Assembly (NCBI GenBank): GCA_012295275.1
Contig: CM022676.1
Location: 1,758,510-1,822,509 of the forward strand
DNA: 64,000 bases
DNA from: Chrysomallon squamiferum
Taxonomy: Eukaryota; Mollusca; Gastropoda; Neomphalida; Peltospiridae
Direction: 5' to 3'
Positions 1 through 22,189 of the stretch are shown in pieces. Numbering within the stretch: position 1 is the stretch's first letter; every line of letters starts with the position of its first letter. The position numbers and the translations under genes are program-made. The notes beneath the pieces were generated by a model. That model worked only from the letters and a program-made list of their open reading frames with translations. It searched no databases and was not told the origin of the DNA.

Positions 1-308
1 GTATCTGCACAGTTGCTGCATCAACCATTGATGAAAGGTGACACATTTCAAACTCAGACTTTGACAGTTCCATTGCTTTTCTAAAATTAACCAATGCTTC
101 ATCCATATTGCCTCTGTAAAATAAAATTAAAATAATTTTTGAAAAAGACAGTTACTTGAAAGAAAATTTACATATCAAATTATATTATAATTGACAAATA
201 ATCAAAAAAAAAAATTAAATATTCAATTGATCAACAAATCTATAAAGCATTAAATCCTTTTTAAACTCCATTTCAATTTTTTTTCTTTTGTGCTCAAAAC
301 TTCTAAAA

Positions 309-344
<36 letters not shown>

Positions 345-3300
345 GTTTTTACTTCTTTTTTTTCACTGGAACATTTTTTTTACACAATGAAATTTCTAGA
401 GCACTTCAATCATATTAATTTTCTTTTGCTAATGCAGTGGTTATTTCACTGATCAAAGAAATGAAAAACAAAAAAGCAAAAATAATTATTAATGTAGATA
501 CTATAATCATATTCTAGTAAAAATTTCACATTTGCTTTTTTCATTCAGTAATGAATATACAATTATTTAAACAAATTTTCTCTCTAATTAAAAAAAATCC
601 TAGTAACTCACAGCTGTATGTTAATAGTACCAAGGATCTCGTAGGCATATTCACACTTAGGATCAAGAGCTATTGCCTCTTTTATCATTTTCATACCAAT
701 ATCTGCACTTTTCTTCCACTGAAGTTGTAACAATCTGTAAAAATATTTTCATAATATCTATTGAAACACAAGCTGATGCATATTCATCAAATAATGAATT
801 TTGTTTGACTTTTCAACATAATACACAATGGTATTATTTAGAAAATTTAGCAGTATCATACTTTAAACAGGTTCATTGATTTCAATTAAATATATATCAG
901 ATTCTAGCTCTGACTGAAAAAAATGTTTAAACACTGATATGAATGAGACATGTACCAATATCCATCTTAGGGAGGAAATTTGCAGTGAAATGTTCTAATG
1001 AAAATATTTTTTTAAAAGTGCTTTTATCCTGAGTACTAAAACTGGTGATACATCTATCTTTATAAAATTATAAAAAAATTACATAATAACACCAGTATTT
1101 ACCCTCGGTGTACTAAAGTGTTAGGATTATCAGGTTCCAGCTTAACTGCTTTACTGTAAACTTCATCTGCCTCTTCAAACTTTCCCTGGTCAGCAAGTGA
1201 CTGTCAGAACGAATGGATACTATTTACTTCTATATTATAGAGATTTATCCAATAATTGAATATTTAGCATTTGAATATATTGAACAGAAACTTATAGAAT
1301 ATCAACTGAATAAGGAAATTAGTTGTCCAACAGTTGATTAATAGGTTAGAATAAAAGAAAACTATACAGTATAATATCATAGATTACAAAATATCTTTAC
1401 TGGTACCAATACTCACTAAATAATTTTTTTATATCATAGTTAATTTTACAACAATTTTTGTGATAAAGTCTGATAATATAGCCAAACATTTTTAAACAAT
1501 ATTTTTCTGTGAGAGCATACTTAGTCATTATCAACATGCCAGAAATAAAGATTTTACTGACAAATTTTGTTTTTAATTTATGTTAGATTCAATATCATTA
1601 TTAGTTTTATATGCTCATTATATGCTCATATATGCAAAATTTGTTATGTTAGTAAGCACTGATATAAAATAAGGTTGTATAATTTGGGAAATGAACAATT
1701 TCAGGAAAAATCAGCATTTTATGTATGAAATAACAATTATTTACCTGACCATACAATGTGTATGCATCTGAACAGTGAGGAAATTTGTTGATTACTTCTC
1801 TAAAAGCTACATTTGCAGACTGTAACAACTGATTATCTTCCTTTAAAACTGCCTGCCTGTGTACTGTGAATATTTATAACTTAATATATACAGAAATAAT
1901 CCTTTCTATATTTCTTTAGAAAAACAATTTATAATGTATAAACTGCTACACAGACATTTTGCTGTTTATTTTATCAATCATCTTTAACCAGCTTTAGTAC
2001 CACAAAATGCAGAAAATAATGAGAGAGCATTTGTACTTAAGTTGTAAAATGTCACTGACACTAATTTCACAGTTTTACCTATACTAACAAACATAAATTA
2101 ATGTTCACAAAGAATATTACCAATAGTTTATAAATTATCAAATATGTGTGAAATAAATAAATAAATAAATATATAAATTACATTCATTTATATAAAATTT
2201 ACATAAACTATATACATTTACTGGAAAAAGAAAAAACACAAAAAAAGAAAAAAATGATTCACTGGTTATCATATCTTCATTATATTTAACAAAAAGTAAA
2301 GTTACAAATATTGAAATAAAAATATCAGTGTAAACTAAAATAATTATCATAAACAAGTGTTTTCTTTGTTCTGTTTATTTGAATAGGCAAAATTATATGC
2401 CAAAATAAATTTCATTACTATAGAAATCATCTGAATATTGAACCAAATAGAACATAGTTGAATCAATAATTTATATATTAATTTTTAATCTCCTTAAATT
2501 TTAAACTTTAGTGTAGACAGACTACTGTATTTATTTATATATATATATATAGCAAAAACAAAATCATATCAATATCTTTCAGAAAATGAAATTAATACAT
2601 ACCAGCATAACACTTCTGTATATTGGAAGTAGGAAAATCTGGTCTGATAGCAATACTTCTTTCAAAATCAGCTATTGCCAATTCAGGTTTCTCTTGTAGA
2701 AGATACTGCTGAAAAAAACATGAAATTATTCTAAAAGTTATTTAGTTTCATTATTAATAATATTTAAACAATGACATAAAAATATAAACAGCAGAAAATC
2801 TTTTACATGTGCTTGGCATATTCAAAACAACACATTCCATTATGTTTACAAATACCAGTTAGACACATGAGGCAGGACTGTGTAGTGACTAAGTTATCTA
2901 CAATTCATTTAAACTTTCAAATATGTTAAACTGCAAAATATGTGACTCTGTCTCAAACTGTTAAAATCGAGTGTAACTGATAAGTATGTTACAGAACTAA
3001 CCATGCCTCGATGATGATAGATATCTGCATTCTGTGGATCAACTGTTTCTGCTTTTTTAAAACATTCAAGAGCTTTCATTTCCTCACTACGCTGCAGGTT
3101 TAGTGTCCCTTGTTTGATCAGTGCATTTACGACTATCTGTATTAAAAAGTAATATCTATGTTAAAAAACAATAAACCACAAATTTATCTAGTGATACAGA
3201 CATTGAAGTAATCATTATTAATTAAGAATAATCTATATGACAATAACATATTAACAATAATTTTAGTTAAAAAAGGATTAAACAACCATTTTTTGCTTTA

Positions 3301-6300
3301 AAAATATTTACAAAAAAATCAGAATTAAAAGTTATCATTATGTATTAAACGATTAATATGCAATATAAAATAAAAAATAAAACACAAAAGTTATTTGTTC
3401 ATATTTGATTTTGTACAAAGAGATAACCCATCAACATGTAACATTTTGAAAGAGAATAACAAGTATTTGATTCTGAAATCACAATAAATTCATAATAAAA
3501 TTACTTTTGGATCAAGTCCATCCATCTGCAGAAGATTGGTCAGATCAGTGAAAGCTTGATCTCCAAGTCCACACAAAATGGAGAACGTTGCACGGAGCAG
3601 CAAAGCTTTGGCTGCATATGGACTATCAGAACAGTTTATTTCTGCTGCACATAGATTAAGAATTTCTTCAAACTGGTTATTCTCAAGACACCAAACAGCT
3701 TGCTCATATGGACTGAAATTAGACAATAAATATTAAAACTTTGTGTATGCTTAGAAAGAGAAATAAGGACAACAAACATTATAACTCAAGGCAACATTCT
3801 TCAACATGGGGGTTTAGTCCAAAAATAATTATTTTTTAAAATTTATTCTTTGCTTTAACTTAGATAAGAAACATAAATAACCTCATCTGTTCTGCTTCAG
3901 GTTCTCCATTTTCAACGGAAGAGTTTTGTGATTCATTTCCCGTTTCCTCAGTTTTTACACTTGCAACATCACTCACCACAGGTTGTCCCTTTCCAACATT
4001 GCCCAGGTTAATTATTGGATCATTGGTGAAACCAGCAAAGTAATTCCTTACAAAGAATTTAGAAGGAAGACTCGCTTTCCTAGTCTGAAATTATAATAAT
4101 AGTAAAAATGTTTTAAGATCTGCACGCATGTTAATTACCTTACTTGAAGCTATTTCAGAGTAATATAAAGCAATGTAAATACTAAATGAAACAGCATTTA
4201 CACATTTTATTATTAAATAGGTAAAATGTGTGAGTGAATGTACATATTACAATAAAAATTGAAAGAAAACCCTCACCCTTACCAAAGCCTTTCCACTAAT
4301 GTATATCTGTGTAGAAAGTACTTTCTACACAGGTAAATTTACTCACAGAATAGATCTCTCTACATTTCACTCGACTCATTTCTTTGATAATTCTGTCAGC
4401 TGTCTGCAGATTTGTCTGGTTGGAAAATTCCTCCAAGATACAAACTGCTGTAATATCTAAAACAATGATGTTTGTGGGATTTTGAAATTTTTTAAAATAC
4501 AAAAGGTAATAATATCTGCAATAATAAAAACAAGTCAAGTAATATTGGTAGACGCAATGTAATAAAGACATATAATCAAACCTTTGGAATATACTTATAA
4601 ATTTAGTAATACATTTTTTAAATTTATTTAATTATTACTTTTAGTAAAGGGTGAAATTTTCAAGAGTATAACTAATGTAAAACAAAAACACATGTTTAAT
4701 ATATAAATTTAAATGTAAATAAAACATTAAAAAGCGAATTTCTCTAATTTAAAAAGCATAAATGGTTTAAAGTAGAAATAACTATAACTGCATTATAATT
4801 ATATTCAGTTTACCTTCTAGTGCCGACTCATAAGCTTTCAGGTTTTCATAAGCTTTGCATCGTCTTGTCAATGCTTTAATATAGCGACTGTTTAGTTCTA
4901 GGGCCTTTGTGCAATCTTCCACAACCCCGGTTAGGTTTTTCTGAAAAAAATACATTTATTAAGAATAGTTCTCTCCCTTTGACTAATTTTTCATATATTT
5001 TTATTTATATATTTACTTACTTTTTGTTTTATTTATTATTATTATAATTTCTTTTTCTTTCTTGAAATATGGAAATAACCATAAACTGATTTTATAATGA
5101 TTTTAATCACAGAACTGTGAAATTAAGTTTGTTATCAAGATTATAATTAGCATTTATAACATGTAAGATAAAAATAAAAAAATAAATTTTGTTTAAAAAA
5201 ATCTCAAAATAACTTATTTGGCTCTTAGTTATGAACAATGTGATAAATACAGCTATAAATTATGCATCATATGTGCACAGAGATATATGTATTTCTACTT
5301 TTAAAAATACTTCAGAAATAAAAAATAAAATAACTTAGCAATAAATTAAAAGGTAATGATTTTATTAAACATTTAAAAATAACATGTTTAATACCAGCTG
5401 TTCATAAGCTGCTGCTCGGTTCTGATAAAATGTTGCCAGGTCTTCTTTATGTTCATCCGGACAGAGAGACATGGCCTCCGAGTAGCATGTGATTGCCTTC
5501 TCAAAGTTGTTGCCTTTAAAATATTTGTTACCACGCATCTTGGCATCCATTGCCTTTTCATGTAATGTCTAGAAGATAGCAAATGCTAAATATGAAATAC
5601 ATGCTGAAGAACATTACTCTGTAATTATTTAAATCATATTTGATATTAACATTATTAGTTATTTTGTGAAGCAATTTATTATCTTTTCCATAAATAAATA
5701 AATAAAGAAAAAGAAAAAAATAGACCTCACAATGGTGTTATTAAGTTAAAACAATCAGTATATATTTTCATAATAAAATTATTGCCCATTTAACACAGTG
5801 CAAAATAATTTGTTGTTCTTTATTTACTTATTATTAGCAGTGGTAATGAAACTTAGGAAATTAAGTAAAATATGTTTGTTTTGGTTTTTCAGTATTTTAA
5901 TTAAATTTCTTCTTAACATACTACACTGCTGAACTAGATACGGATGGCAGATTCAGTCAAATGAATAAAATATATATAATTATTTTTATTTATGAAGCAT
6001 CCATAAACTATTACATTAGGAAATATTTTATACCTGAAGCAGTGGAACATCACATTCAGGAAGGAATGTTACAGTCAGTGTCATTTCCAAAGAAATTGTA
6101 CATTTGTATAATATAGTTTGTAAATTTTTGTATTTAGCATTCAGCAATTGGAGATGTTTTGTATGAGAAAGCAAAGATATTTAAATTTTTACATTTTGTG
6201 CTGAACTTTATGTAAACTCAAAATAACCCAGGATAAACAGAAAAGTTAGTCATGTGAAGTATGGCACAGATAAATGTTAGTTAGCTCAGAATGTAACATT

Positions 6301-7028
6301 TGCTATTAGAACTGCACTGTTTATAAATCTTTGATGAGAGCTGACATTATACTGCTGTGATACACAAAAATTTACAAAATATTTTTGAAACAGTTTTAAA
6401 ATACTACATCCACTATCTTAATCATAACACAAATTTAAAAATAATGGTAAGCCATTAAAATAATAATAATAATAATAAAATAGTTATTATTCTATTATTT
6501 GTTATTTTTATTTATTACTTAACTCAATAAAATATTGTATAGTCTCTTCTCTTTGTATGTTGTTGTTGTTATTATTATTATATATTGCGTAACACATTAC
6601 AGGAACGAAAAGTGTAATTAAATACGAAATTGCAGCACTTCTGTAATACTAATACTAATAATGTATGCATTATCTGAAGCGGTGTAACGTTTGGTTACTG
6701 CACTAGCAGGAAAATAAACTAAAATGTGTGATAATATCAGTAAATACAAATACTAATGGTAATAACAGACAGATTCACACACTGACACAGTAATTTGGTT
6801 GGTTAATTTAGTAATTATTACCTTTGGTTTCGCTTCTGAAAGATTTGCATTTTGATTAGAATCCAATCCTCTAATATTGTTTTTGTTGATGTTATGTCTG
6901 TTTCTTTTCCGATACAACCAAACTCCAGCAACACCCAAAATTCCTACACCAATGACAACTCCAACTTTCCATTTAGTTACTCCGTCACGCAACTCATCTA
7001 GCCGCAACCTGATGTTGGAGGTCGCCAT
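1..7028 (-). CDS. TOMM70: TOMM70, mitochondrial import receptor subunit TOM70 (3' end outside window)
   Basis: Outer-membrane TPR receptor that takes chaperone-bound preproteins, especially carriers, to the TOM pore. Twelve coding exons with GT-AG borders and consistent phase: 6822-7028, 5395-5568, 4814-4940, 4347-4456, 3882-4084, 3505-3712, 3002-3136, 2603-2708, 1745-1863, 1103-1200, 612-734 and 1-113. About 574 residues are visible; the human protein has about 608. Residues 22-40 form a hydrophobic N-terminal anchor followed by a basic stretch (RKRNRH). Next comes the chaperone-clamp TPR region with GNKYFKG and FYQNRAAAYEQL. Exons 3-4 join as ALEDITAVCILEEF, a TOM70 signature, and the late TPRs include KCYAVHRQA and LSKSEFEMCHL. 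The ATG at 7028-7026 precedes this anchor directly. The final ten to fifteen codons lie beyond base 1. The family call is very secure; exact junctions are by eye. Confidence 0.96.
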
Positions 7029-7090
7029 GCTTTCTTTTTGTCACGTGCCAAGCGATAATATCACGAGAGTTGACAAGTAAAAAATTCTTT
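7029..7090 (-). promoter_or_regulatory. TOMM70 proximal upstream region with CACGTG E-box
   Basis: Immediately upstream of the TOMM70 start, a palindromic CACGTG E-box lies at 7042-7047, about 14 bases from the ATG. This motif binds bHLH-ZIP factors (USF, MYC, TFE types) that often sit at promoters of mitochondrial and housekeeping genes. No TATA box is seen. The E-box is directly visible; its function is inferred. Confidence 0.35.
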
Positions 7091-7347
7091 AATGCTAATA
7101 AACGAACTAAGGAATTTCAGTTCTTGGTAGATTTTATTATATTTCGAAATAATTTAGTTTACATTTCTCAGTGGAGTTAAAACAATAATAATAATAATAA
7201 TAAAATGAAACGCATTTGGAAATTCAGAATCAGGAATTTTCGTTTCCTTTATGTGTCATGAATACAAATAATATATCTTCAACTGTAAAACTGAATTGCT
7301 TAATATGGGATAGTTGTATTCTAAATTTCTTGCAGACTTCCAAAATA

Positions 7348-8110
7348 AAGTGGTACCTCGAGTTACGACTGCTTCAACTTACGTGTTTTCCGAGGGCGAT
7401 TTTTTGCTTTGAGATGCGAGCCAAAATCTGAGTTACGAGCTAGATTCAGATACGCCGCCGCTAGTTGGCGCAACGAACAACACAACACACCACCACCCCA
7501 GCATCTTGCATTTCACTTGTTTGTTTCACGTGGAAGCATCTCTTTTGTGTTGTGCTCGCGTTTTATGCGGTATTTTGCCAAATTTCCATGGATCCTAAAA
7601 AAGTGAGTGCAAAGAGGACAGTACTGAGAAAAAGAAGCGTATGATGTCCATTGAATTAAAGTATGACATCATAGAAAAACATGAGAGAGCTGTGCGTATA
7701 GTCAACGTGGCTGGGCAGTACGAGGGTAGTACTTTTACGATATGTACCATACTGAAGTAGAAGGAGTCGATAAAAGGCTGTACGTCCACCTAAAGGCCTT
7801 AAACCAACTTCTAAGCTGAGGATATCTGTCCATGGAGAAATGGAGAAACCCTAACCATGTACACTTTACAAAACCAATTTATTTCTTTACATTCTCTTTT
7901 ATTTTGTTTTTATGCAATATTCGTCATATATACATATATTTTTCTGATTTAAAAACAGTTTAAAAATAATTGGGGTGACTTTTGTGGGGAAGGAACGGAT
8001 TAATGATATTTCAATTAATTTCATTTGATAAATTGAATTGATATACGAGCACTTTTGAGTTACGAGCTATATCACGGAACGAATTAAACTCATAAGTCAA
8101 GGTACCACTG
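7348..8110 (+). mobile_element. Tigger/pogo-type DNA transposon, internally deleted
   Basis: Terminal inverted repeats read AGTGGTACCTCGAGTTACGA at the left and, reverse-complemented, CAGTGGTACCTTGACTTATG at the right. Both ends abut a TA dinucleotide (7346-7347 and 8111-8112), the pogo/Tc1-superfamily target duplication. The subterminal motif GAGTTACGAGCTA occurs on both sides (about 7430 and 8056) in inverted context. At about 760 bp it is far shorter than a complete Tigger, so most of the transposase is missing. It lies between TOMM70 and BARX. Confidence 0.85.
7588..7760 (+). pseudogene. Tigger-type transposase N-terminal remnant
   Basis: ATG at 7588 opens with MDPKKVSAKR and then hits a stop after about 18 codons. 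The neighbouring frame continues as KKRMMSIELKYDIIEKHE and VRIVNVAGQYEGST before a stop at 7758-7760. This is the N-terminal CENP-B/Tigger helix-turn-helix DNA-binding region. The DDE catalytic domain is absent. One frameshift and an in-frame stop show it is dead. Confidence 0.8.
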
Positions 8111-8437
8111 TATATGTGTTAAGGGACAATAAGTAACAAAAACAGACTTAGAAACGTTATCTGGGTCAAACATTACAGAATGAACATCTCTTTTTGTTAT
8201 GTTTTATTTTATATTTTATTTTATTTTTTTTTTTTTTATTTATTTATTTGGTTTAGATAATTTATAGATGGTATTCAGTATTCTAATCTTTACTGCAGCC
8301 CACTTTAAATTCATATCCCTGGTTATTTGATGATAAAGAATGTGAACTTTTCCCAGGACAATGATTTTGGGAGTTAAAGTTAATTATCCTATTTCTTTTG
8401 TGAGACTAGTATTCAATAGCTTTTTTTTTTTTTTTTA

Positions 8438-8486
<49 letters not shown>

Positions 8487-9225
8487 TGTTTTGTTTTGTT
8501 ATTCATTTCTCTTATCATCTCATTGTAATTAAGGGTTACAATTTCTTTAAAACATAGAAGTGATTACCAGAAAAGTAAATCCTCTATTTCTCCCAAGCTA
8601 AATTAAGAACTAAATTTAATACTGTATGCATGTATATACGTGTGCTTGTGTGTATTTTCTGTATATATATATATATATATATATTGCATATGTTGTCATT
8701 GTTCAACAGATAAAGTAAACTTACGCAATTACATTTTCTTTTCTCTTGAATTGATATTAAAATATTAAGCAAATTAACAGAATGTGAACATTATGAGAAA
8801 GATGCTGTTCAGTCAGGTTTATTCTGAATTGTGCCCTGTCAAGATATTATTGTTACTACTACTATTATTGTTCTTCCTATTTTTATAGCTTTTATTATTA
8901 TTATTATTTGTTATCATTTTTTTAAATTAATTATTACTATTGATTTGGATGTTGTTGTTCTTCTCCTTTTTATTATCAATATAGTTATCACATTTTTAAT
9001 GTCATGTTTATTTTCAATCACTTTGCACAATTTTCCATTTGCACTATTTTCTGTGAAATAGGATTTAAAAAAAATTATTTTTAACATTCAATGAAATGAC
9101 ATCGTATTTTTATCATAAAGAGGTATTTTAATAATTAGTAACGGTTAGTATCATACAAAATGATCATAGAGGAATAAATGCATTTAGGTTATTTTTGCTA
9201 TTGCATTCATATCTCGATAACAAGT

Positions 9226-9262
<37 letters not shown>

Positions 9263-10164
9263 GGATAAAAAGAAAAAATAAAATCAAAGAAATTTTTTTT
9301 TTTTTTTTTTTTCTAATATAGATGACGCAGTTATTTAAATTATTAATAATATTATAAGTAAAATCTCTGTCCCGCAAGGGAGCAAGTATAACTATCCCAT
9401 TTTCGATGAAAGTGATTCTTTGAGATGTCGATGTAGCTGCATGTAGGGCTAGATTAAGACCTTTAGAAATCATAAACACTAAAAAGATGCGTATGGACTC
9501 AAAATATTTATAATAAATGATAAAATAAAAGTTATTTCTCGAAAGGAAATTAGCTGAAAAATAATGTTTGTTTTGGTATTCTATCACTATATTTATATTT
9601 GGATAGTCTCCTTCTATTTTTTAAATTGCAAAAGTGTTTGGTCAGATATTCAAGATGTATTTAGTCATTATTTTAATATACTTATTATATCATTAACCTC
9701 TATTATAATAATAATTATTATTATTGTTTGTGTGTGTAATGTTTTCATTTATTATTGATATAAATGGAGTCACCTTTTTGTTCAGCGGTCCATTTGCACA
9801 AAATGGTTGATGGTAACTGTATAAAAAATTCTCCAGATTGTATAATCTGTATATCAAATATAAATAGAATTCATATTTAGTCTTAGGTCCTGCCCTCGGG
9901 CTAACTCCTCATATCTCAAAAACCGAAATAGTCCGAAATCTGAAACTCTTCCAATTATAAGCACTTCGGATAAAGGAGTCTCAACACGCGTTTTAATATT
10001 ATTTATTACTAAAATATTAATTTGATTATTGCTATTCAAAACAGAAAAAGAACATTAATATTATATTAGTATTTATTAATTTAAAATACAAAACAAAATA
10101 CAAATCCAACAAACAAAATCTACAGAAAAAAAGACGTTTAAAAAAGACGATAATAATAAGAATG

Positions 10165-10205
<41 letters not shown>

Positions 10206-11623
10206 TATTATTATTATTATTATTATGTGTAGAGCTGATTCTGTTACAACTCACTATTATACACCTGTACAGGTATACTCAGTGACTTAAATCAAATAAT
10301 GTTTTTCTTTTTCTTTTTTCTTTTCTTACATTTTATCAAATTATAAGAAATTAATTTTTACATTTATCTTTTAAATAAAATTCTATTCTTTACTTTCTTT
10401 GTTTAAATTTCTATCATATTTATTAAATATTATATTCTATATAGGCATATTAATAATTTTAAGGTATTAACAATGACAGGGATCTTGGGTTTCGTTTTGT
10501 AGCGTTTATACGTTTCAAAAGTACTTTTTATGGTACCAGCGAACTCGAAAATTACCCAAAGGAATATAAAGCCAAGATTGTTGTTAAAGGAGAAAACTTG
10601 CCGGAATCGGTGCCAACTGTACGATTGGCAAAGATTAGTTAAACGACCGATATAGACATATCTCTGGTCTCCGCCATCTGAGCAACGGGATACTCGGTAT
10701 AGCCTCTCAGCTTGTTGTCAACAAAAAGATACGTTTTTCATTCATATTATTTTAAAAATAAACGCTTATTTTCTTTAAGCTTAATTCACTCTCTCGAACA
10801 CACATACACCATATACAGTTTGAAATATAAAATAAATGAACGAACTGTAATAGTAAAACAAAATAATAAAAATATCATTTTTTCTCATAAAATCTATTTA
10901 AAGACAACTTTCAAACATTTATCTTCTCTTGAAGGATTCATATCTTCTGACTTCCAAACAGAGGATTGAAAATAACTGGTTCTGCCATCATTGAAACAGT
11001 CTTTTGGTAGCAAGCAGTAACAATAACACTTATTGCGATTTGTTCTGGAAACTGTGCTTTTTCTGACGATGTCGATATTTCAAGTTATAATAGCTATTTC
11101 CAGTTAACGATATAGTCATCACATTTTATTATTTTTCATGACGTCGACCTGGACGGATATTTCGAAATTACAAAAGCTCTTTTCGGCGAATGTAAACATC
11201 ATATGTATTAGTAAAGAGAAGTCTCTGTAACAGAATTAACAGTTTCTACACGGAGTGACCTGCACGGATGTTGGGATAGTTACAGTCGCTGTGTCCAGCA
11301 AAGAATAGCTTTATCATTTCAGATGTCTTCCAGTGTACAGCGATTAGACGAGTATTTATATATCAATATCCATTGTTAACTCTACAACAACGATTATCTC
11401 TATAAACTAAATTAACTATTAAACGACATCGATACATTTTCTTTTCTTTTAAATTTTTTTATAATTTTGTGTGTTTTTTTTTTTATTATAATGATCTTAA
11501 GAGTTTATTTTTATAAAGAACAAATTGTTTAAATTGTACCTTCAGTTGAAAAACTCAGCTATACTAAATAAATTTTCAGTGGTGAGTATAAAATTATTCA
11601 TTTTAATTATACGTATAAAACAG
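8111..11623. other. Intergenic stretch, simple repeats, no gene recognised
   Basis: Between the Tigger relic and the BARX 3' region. Contents: poly-T and TTA tracts (8222-8250), an (ATT)n array (8438-8486), a TA run (8660-8684), an AG run (9226-9259), a T run (9293-9312) and an AAT/ATT palindrome at 10170-10226. A GC-richer patch at about 10480-10720 contains no recognisable protein. Short open frames here consist of low-complexity sequence. Confidence 0.6.
10170..10226. repeat. Palindromic (AAT)n-(ATT)n microsatellite
   Basis: About 34 bases of AAT repeats run straight into about 23 bases of ATT repeats, giving a near-perfect palindrome that can fold into a hairpin. Similar structures occur at 18499-18564, 23888-23957 and 36484-36532. 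Confidence 0.85.
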
Positions 11624-11680
11624 GAGAAAAATAGTTAACTTAATAGTTAATGATCAGCTATTAACTTAACTATTTTTCTC
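11624..11680. other. Imperfect inverted repeat (hairpin) downstream of BARX
   Basis: The left arm GAGAAAAATAGTTAACTTAA (from 11624) is mirrored by TTAACTTAACTATTTTTCTC ending at 11680, around a short loop with TGATCA. The stem is about 24 bp with a few mismatches. It lies about 200 bases past the BARX stop, so it could be in the 3' UTR or be a foldback element. Function is unknown. Confidence 0.6.
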
Positions 11681-11884
11681 GTGTTTTTTACTTATAATAT
11701 CTTTATCCAATTCAGATATAAAGGTTAAAGTATAAAGGTTATTTCTTTATCGACGAAACGCATATTTATACTTGATACGACCAACACAGCTAAGTTTCTA
11801 TGAAATGAGTACCGTAACTATCTAGATCATTAAGTAACGACATACAATCTTATGAAAATAGACAGCAACCATTGTTTTTGTGCA

Positions 11885-20063
<8,179 letters not shown>

Positions 20064-20597
20064 TTTGTATTTCACATAACAGTTTGACTGCTGTAGATTT
20101 GAAATGATCTTCTTGGCAAAATAAATTTGAGAAATGCCTTTATTTCAGTGTTCTCACTGCATTTATTATCAATAAATGATTATTACGTGTAACTTTGTGT
20201 CAGCCAAATATTAATTTTAAAATGCTGTCTCAGAAACATACAAAATCTTAGAAAACTTTTTCATCCCAAATACAGTTAGCTGACATTTCAGCCTCATATA
20301 TTATTTTAATACTTCGTTAGATTTTTCTTGAATTCCTCACAATATCCAAAATTATTTACAATTAATAATTCTTGAAAGAAAATGAAAAAATCCTCTAAAA
20401 ATGAGATCTTCATCTGTCAGCAGTAAACGACAATCAGAAGTGGAAATCGAAAAATCTAGATATCCTTTTCATGATAACATGGCCTATCAGCTTATCTATT
20501 TATCTCCTACAACACCGCTCAGTTGATAAGGTATCTGTTTAGGCACCACCCCCAAAGTAAAGAATTGTATCACTCAAAGGATAATGACATCTGCAGC

Positions 20598-20607
20598 AGC
20601 CAATCAG
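20598..20607 (-). promoter_or_regulatory. CCAAT box upstream of BARX
   Basis: AGCCAATCAG is a strong NF-Y/CCAAT match about 535 bases upstream of the BARX start codon. The transcription start is unknown, so promoter placement is inferred. NF-Y sites work in either orientation. Confidence 0.35.
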
Positions 20608-21775
20608 AATCCATTTAGTGTTTTCCTGAAGGAGGTTCTTTGTCAAAGACTGCGACGGTAGATGCCAAATGGCGTCTAATCACTTGCATGGAAAACTAAC
20701 TACTCGTATTTCAAAGATTTTTTCCTACCACAAACCAGAGCAACGTTTTTCAATCAAAAAGCAGGAAAGATGAAACTGGAAAAACAAACAAATTCGTTTG
20801 ATGTGACGTTTTTGAAAGTGAAAACTTACAAGCTTCGTTTAACTTCAATACATCAGCCAATATTAATTGTTTTAATTATTTTCTTTATATATGTGTATGT
20901 GTATTTATATTGAAACACAGAAACTGTTAGAAAAAAATGAAGAACAAAACGATTAATAGATAATTCAATATCGCTTATAAAATAAAATGAATCTCAGCAT
21001 TATTAACGGATTCATGAAAGTATTTAATAAGTTTTTTCTTTAATAGCTAGCTGTGCACACGTAACATTTGTATTATAAGAATCTCTCGTTATCAGAACAG
21101 CCAAGCCCGCAAAACAGCCTTGTACCTGTAATAATAATAATAATAATAATAAATAATAATAATAATAATCATAATCATAATCATAATAAATAAATTAATT
21201 AATTAATTAAACAAAATTAACTAAATAGATTTATAGATTATGTATTCGAAATCTAAAACATAATTATAACAGGTATCAGTATTTCTATCTAAGTTTATTA
21301 GACGTCTCAAATATTTTAATACTTTTTTAAGACTGAACCGATTAAGAAAATACTATGGACTTAGAAATATTTATTTTTTATACTTGTTTAAGATGAAAGT
21401 TCATATTTGATTAAATAATAATTTAATATATCTGCTAAACTCAGCAAACGACGACAGACTTTGTCATAGATAAAGAGAAGTAAATAGGAGTTTCTTTCAG
21501 TCATAAATTGTTTGTTGCATTTAATTAATTTCTGCTGACTGTGTTTGTATTCTTTATACGTCGGGTTATATTATTATTATTTCATCTGTTATTAGAATAC
21601 ACATTTATATTAAAATAGGAGATACAAGTTCAAGTATTGTTCAAGGTTATGAAAGCAAAATACTCCTGAGTCGATCAATACTTATTTAAAAATGAGGTTG
21701 TTTTTTTATTTTTTTTATATTTTTTTTATGCTCTTGTTTTTCTCTGGGTTTTTCTGAGGGGTTAAACGAAAAATA

Positions 21776-21866
21776 TTATTGTTGTTACTATTTTTATTAT
21801 TATTGTTATTGTTATTGTTGTTGTTGTTATTATTATTATTGTTGTTATTATTATTAGTAGTAGTAC

Positions 21867-21912
<46 letters not shown>
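21776..21912. repeat. Compound trinucleotide array (ATT, GTT, AGT, GGT)
   Basis: About 135 bases of triplet repeats changing unit from ATT/GTT to AGT/GGT. It is read as poly-Asn then poly-Thr on the minus strand. Confidence 0.85.
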
Positions 21913-21913
<1 letters not shown>

Positions 21914-22189
21914 TAATCCATATGAATGTTGCGTTAGAAAAAAAACTCAGTTTACGTAACTTCCATTATAGATTAATAATAATAATAATAATGTTTTTAT
22001 TATAAAAAAAATATAACTATTACTATTTTTAATTTAATCACTTCAGCAATTAATAAGACACTTTCCAGTAATCTGATGTGTCTTCAAAGAAAATAAATAA
22101 TATTCTAAACTACTACTCAACAGCCATTTTCTGTATGTAGAACAATTTCAGATTCTTTTTCATCATCCTTTGGTTCTAGTCTATCTTTT

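Larger units (their letters stand above)
20064..22189. other. BARX upstream region, non-coding
   Basis: Presumed 5' UTR and promoter region of BARX followed by AT-rich sequence. It contains an AAT array at 21128-21172 and a compound GTT/ATT/AGT/GGT triplet array at 21776-21912. No coding region is seen; the Thr/Asn-rich minus-strand frame at 21715-21921 is repeat-derived. Confidence 0.6.

Noticed and set aside
8831-9061. 76-codon hydrophobic frame (poly-Ile/Leu)
   Set aside because: Derived from ATT/TTA-rich low-complexity DNA, not a membrane protein gene.
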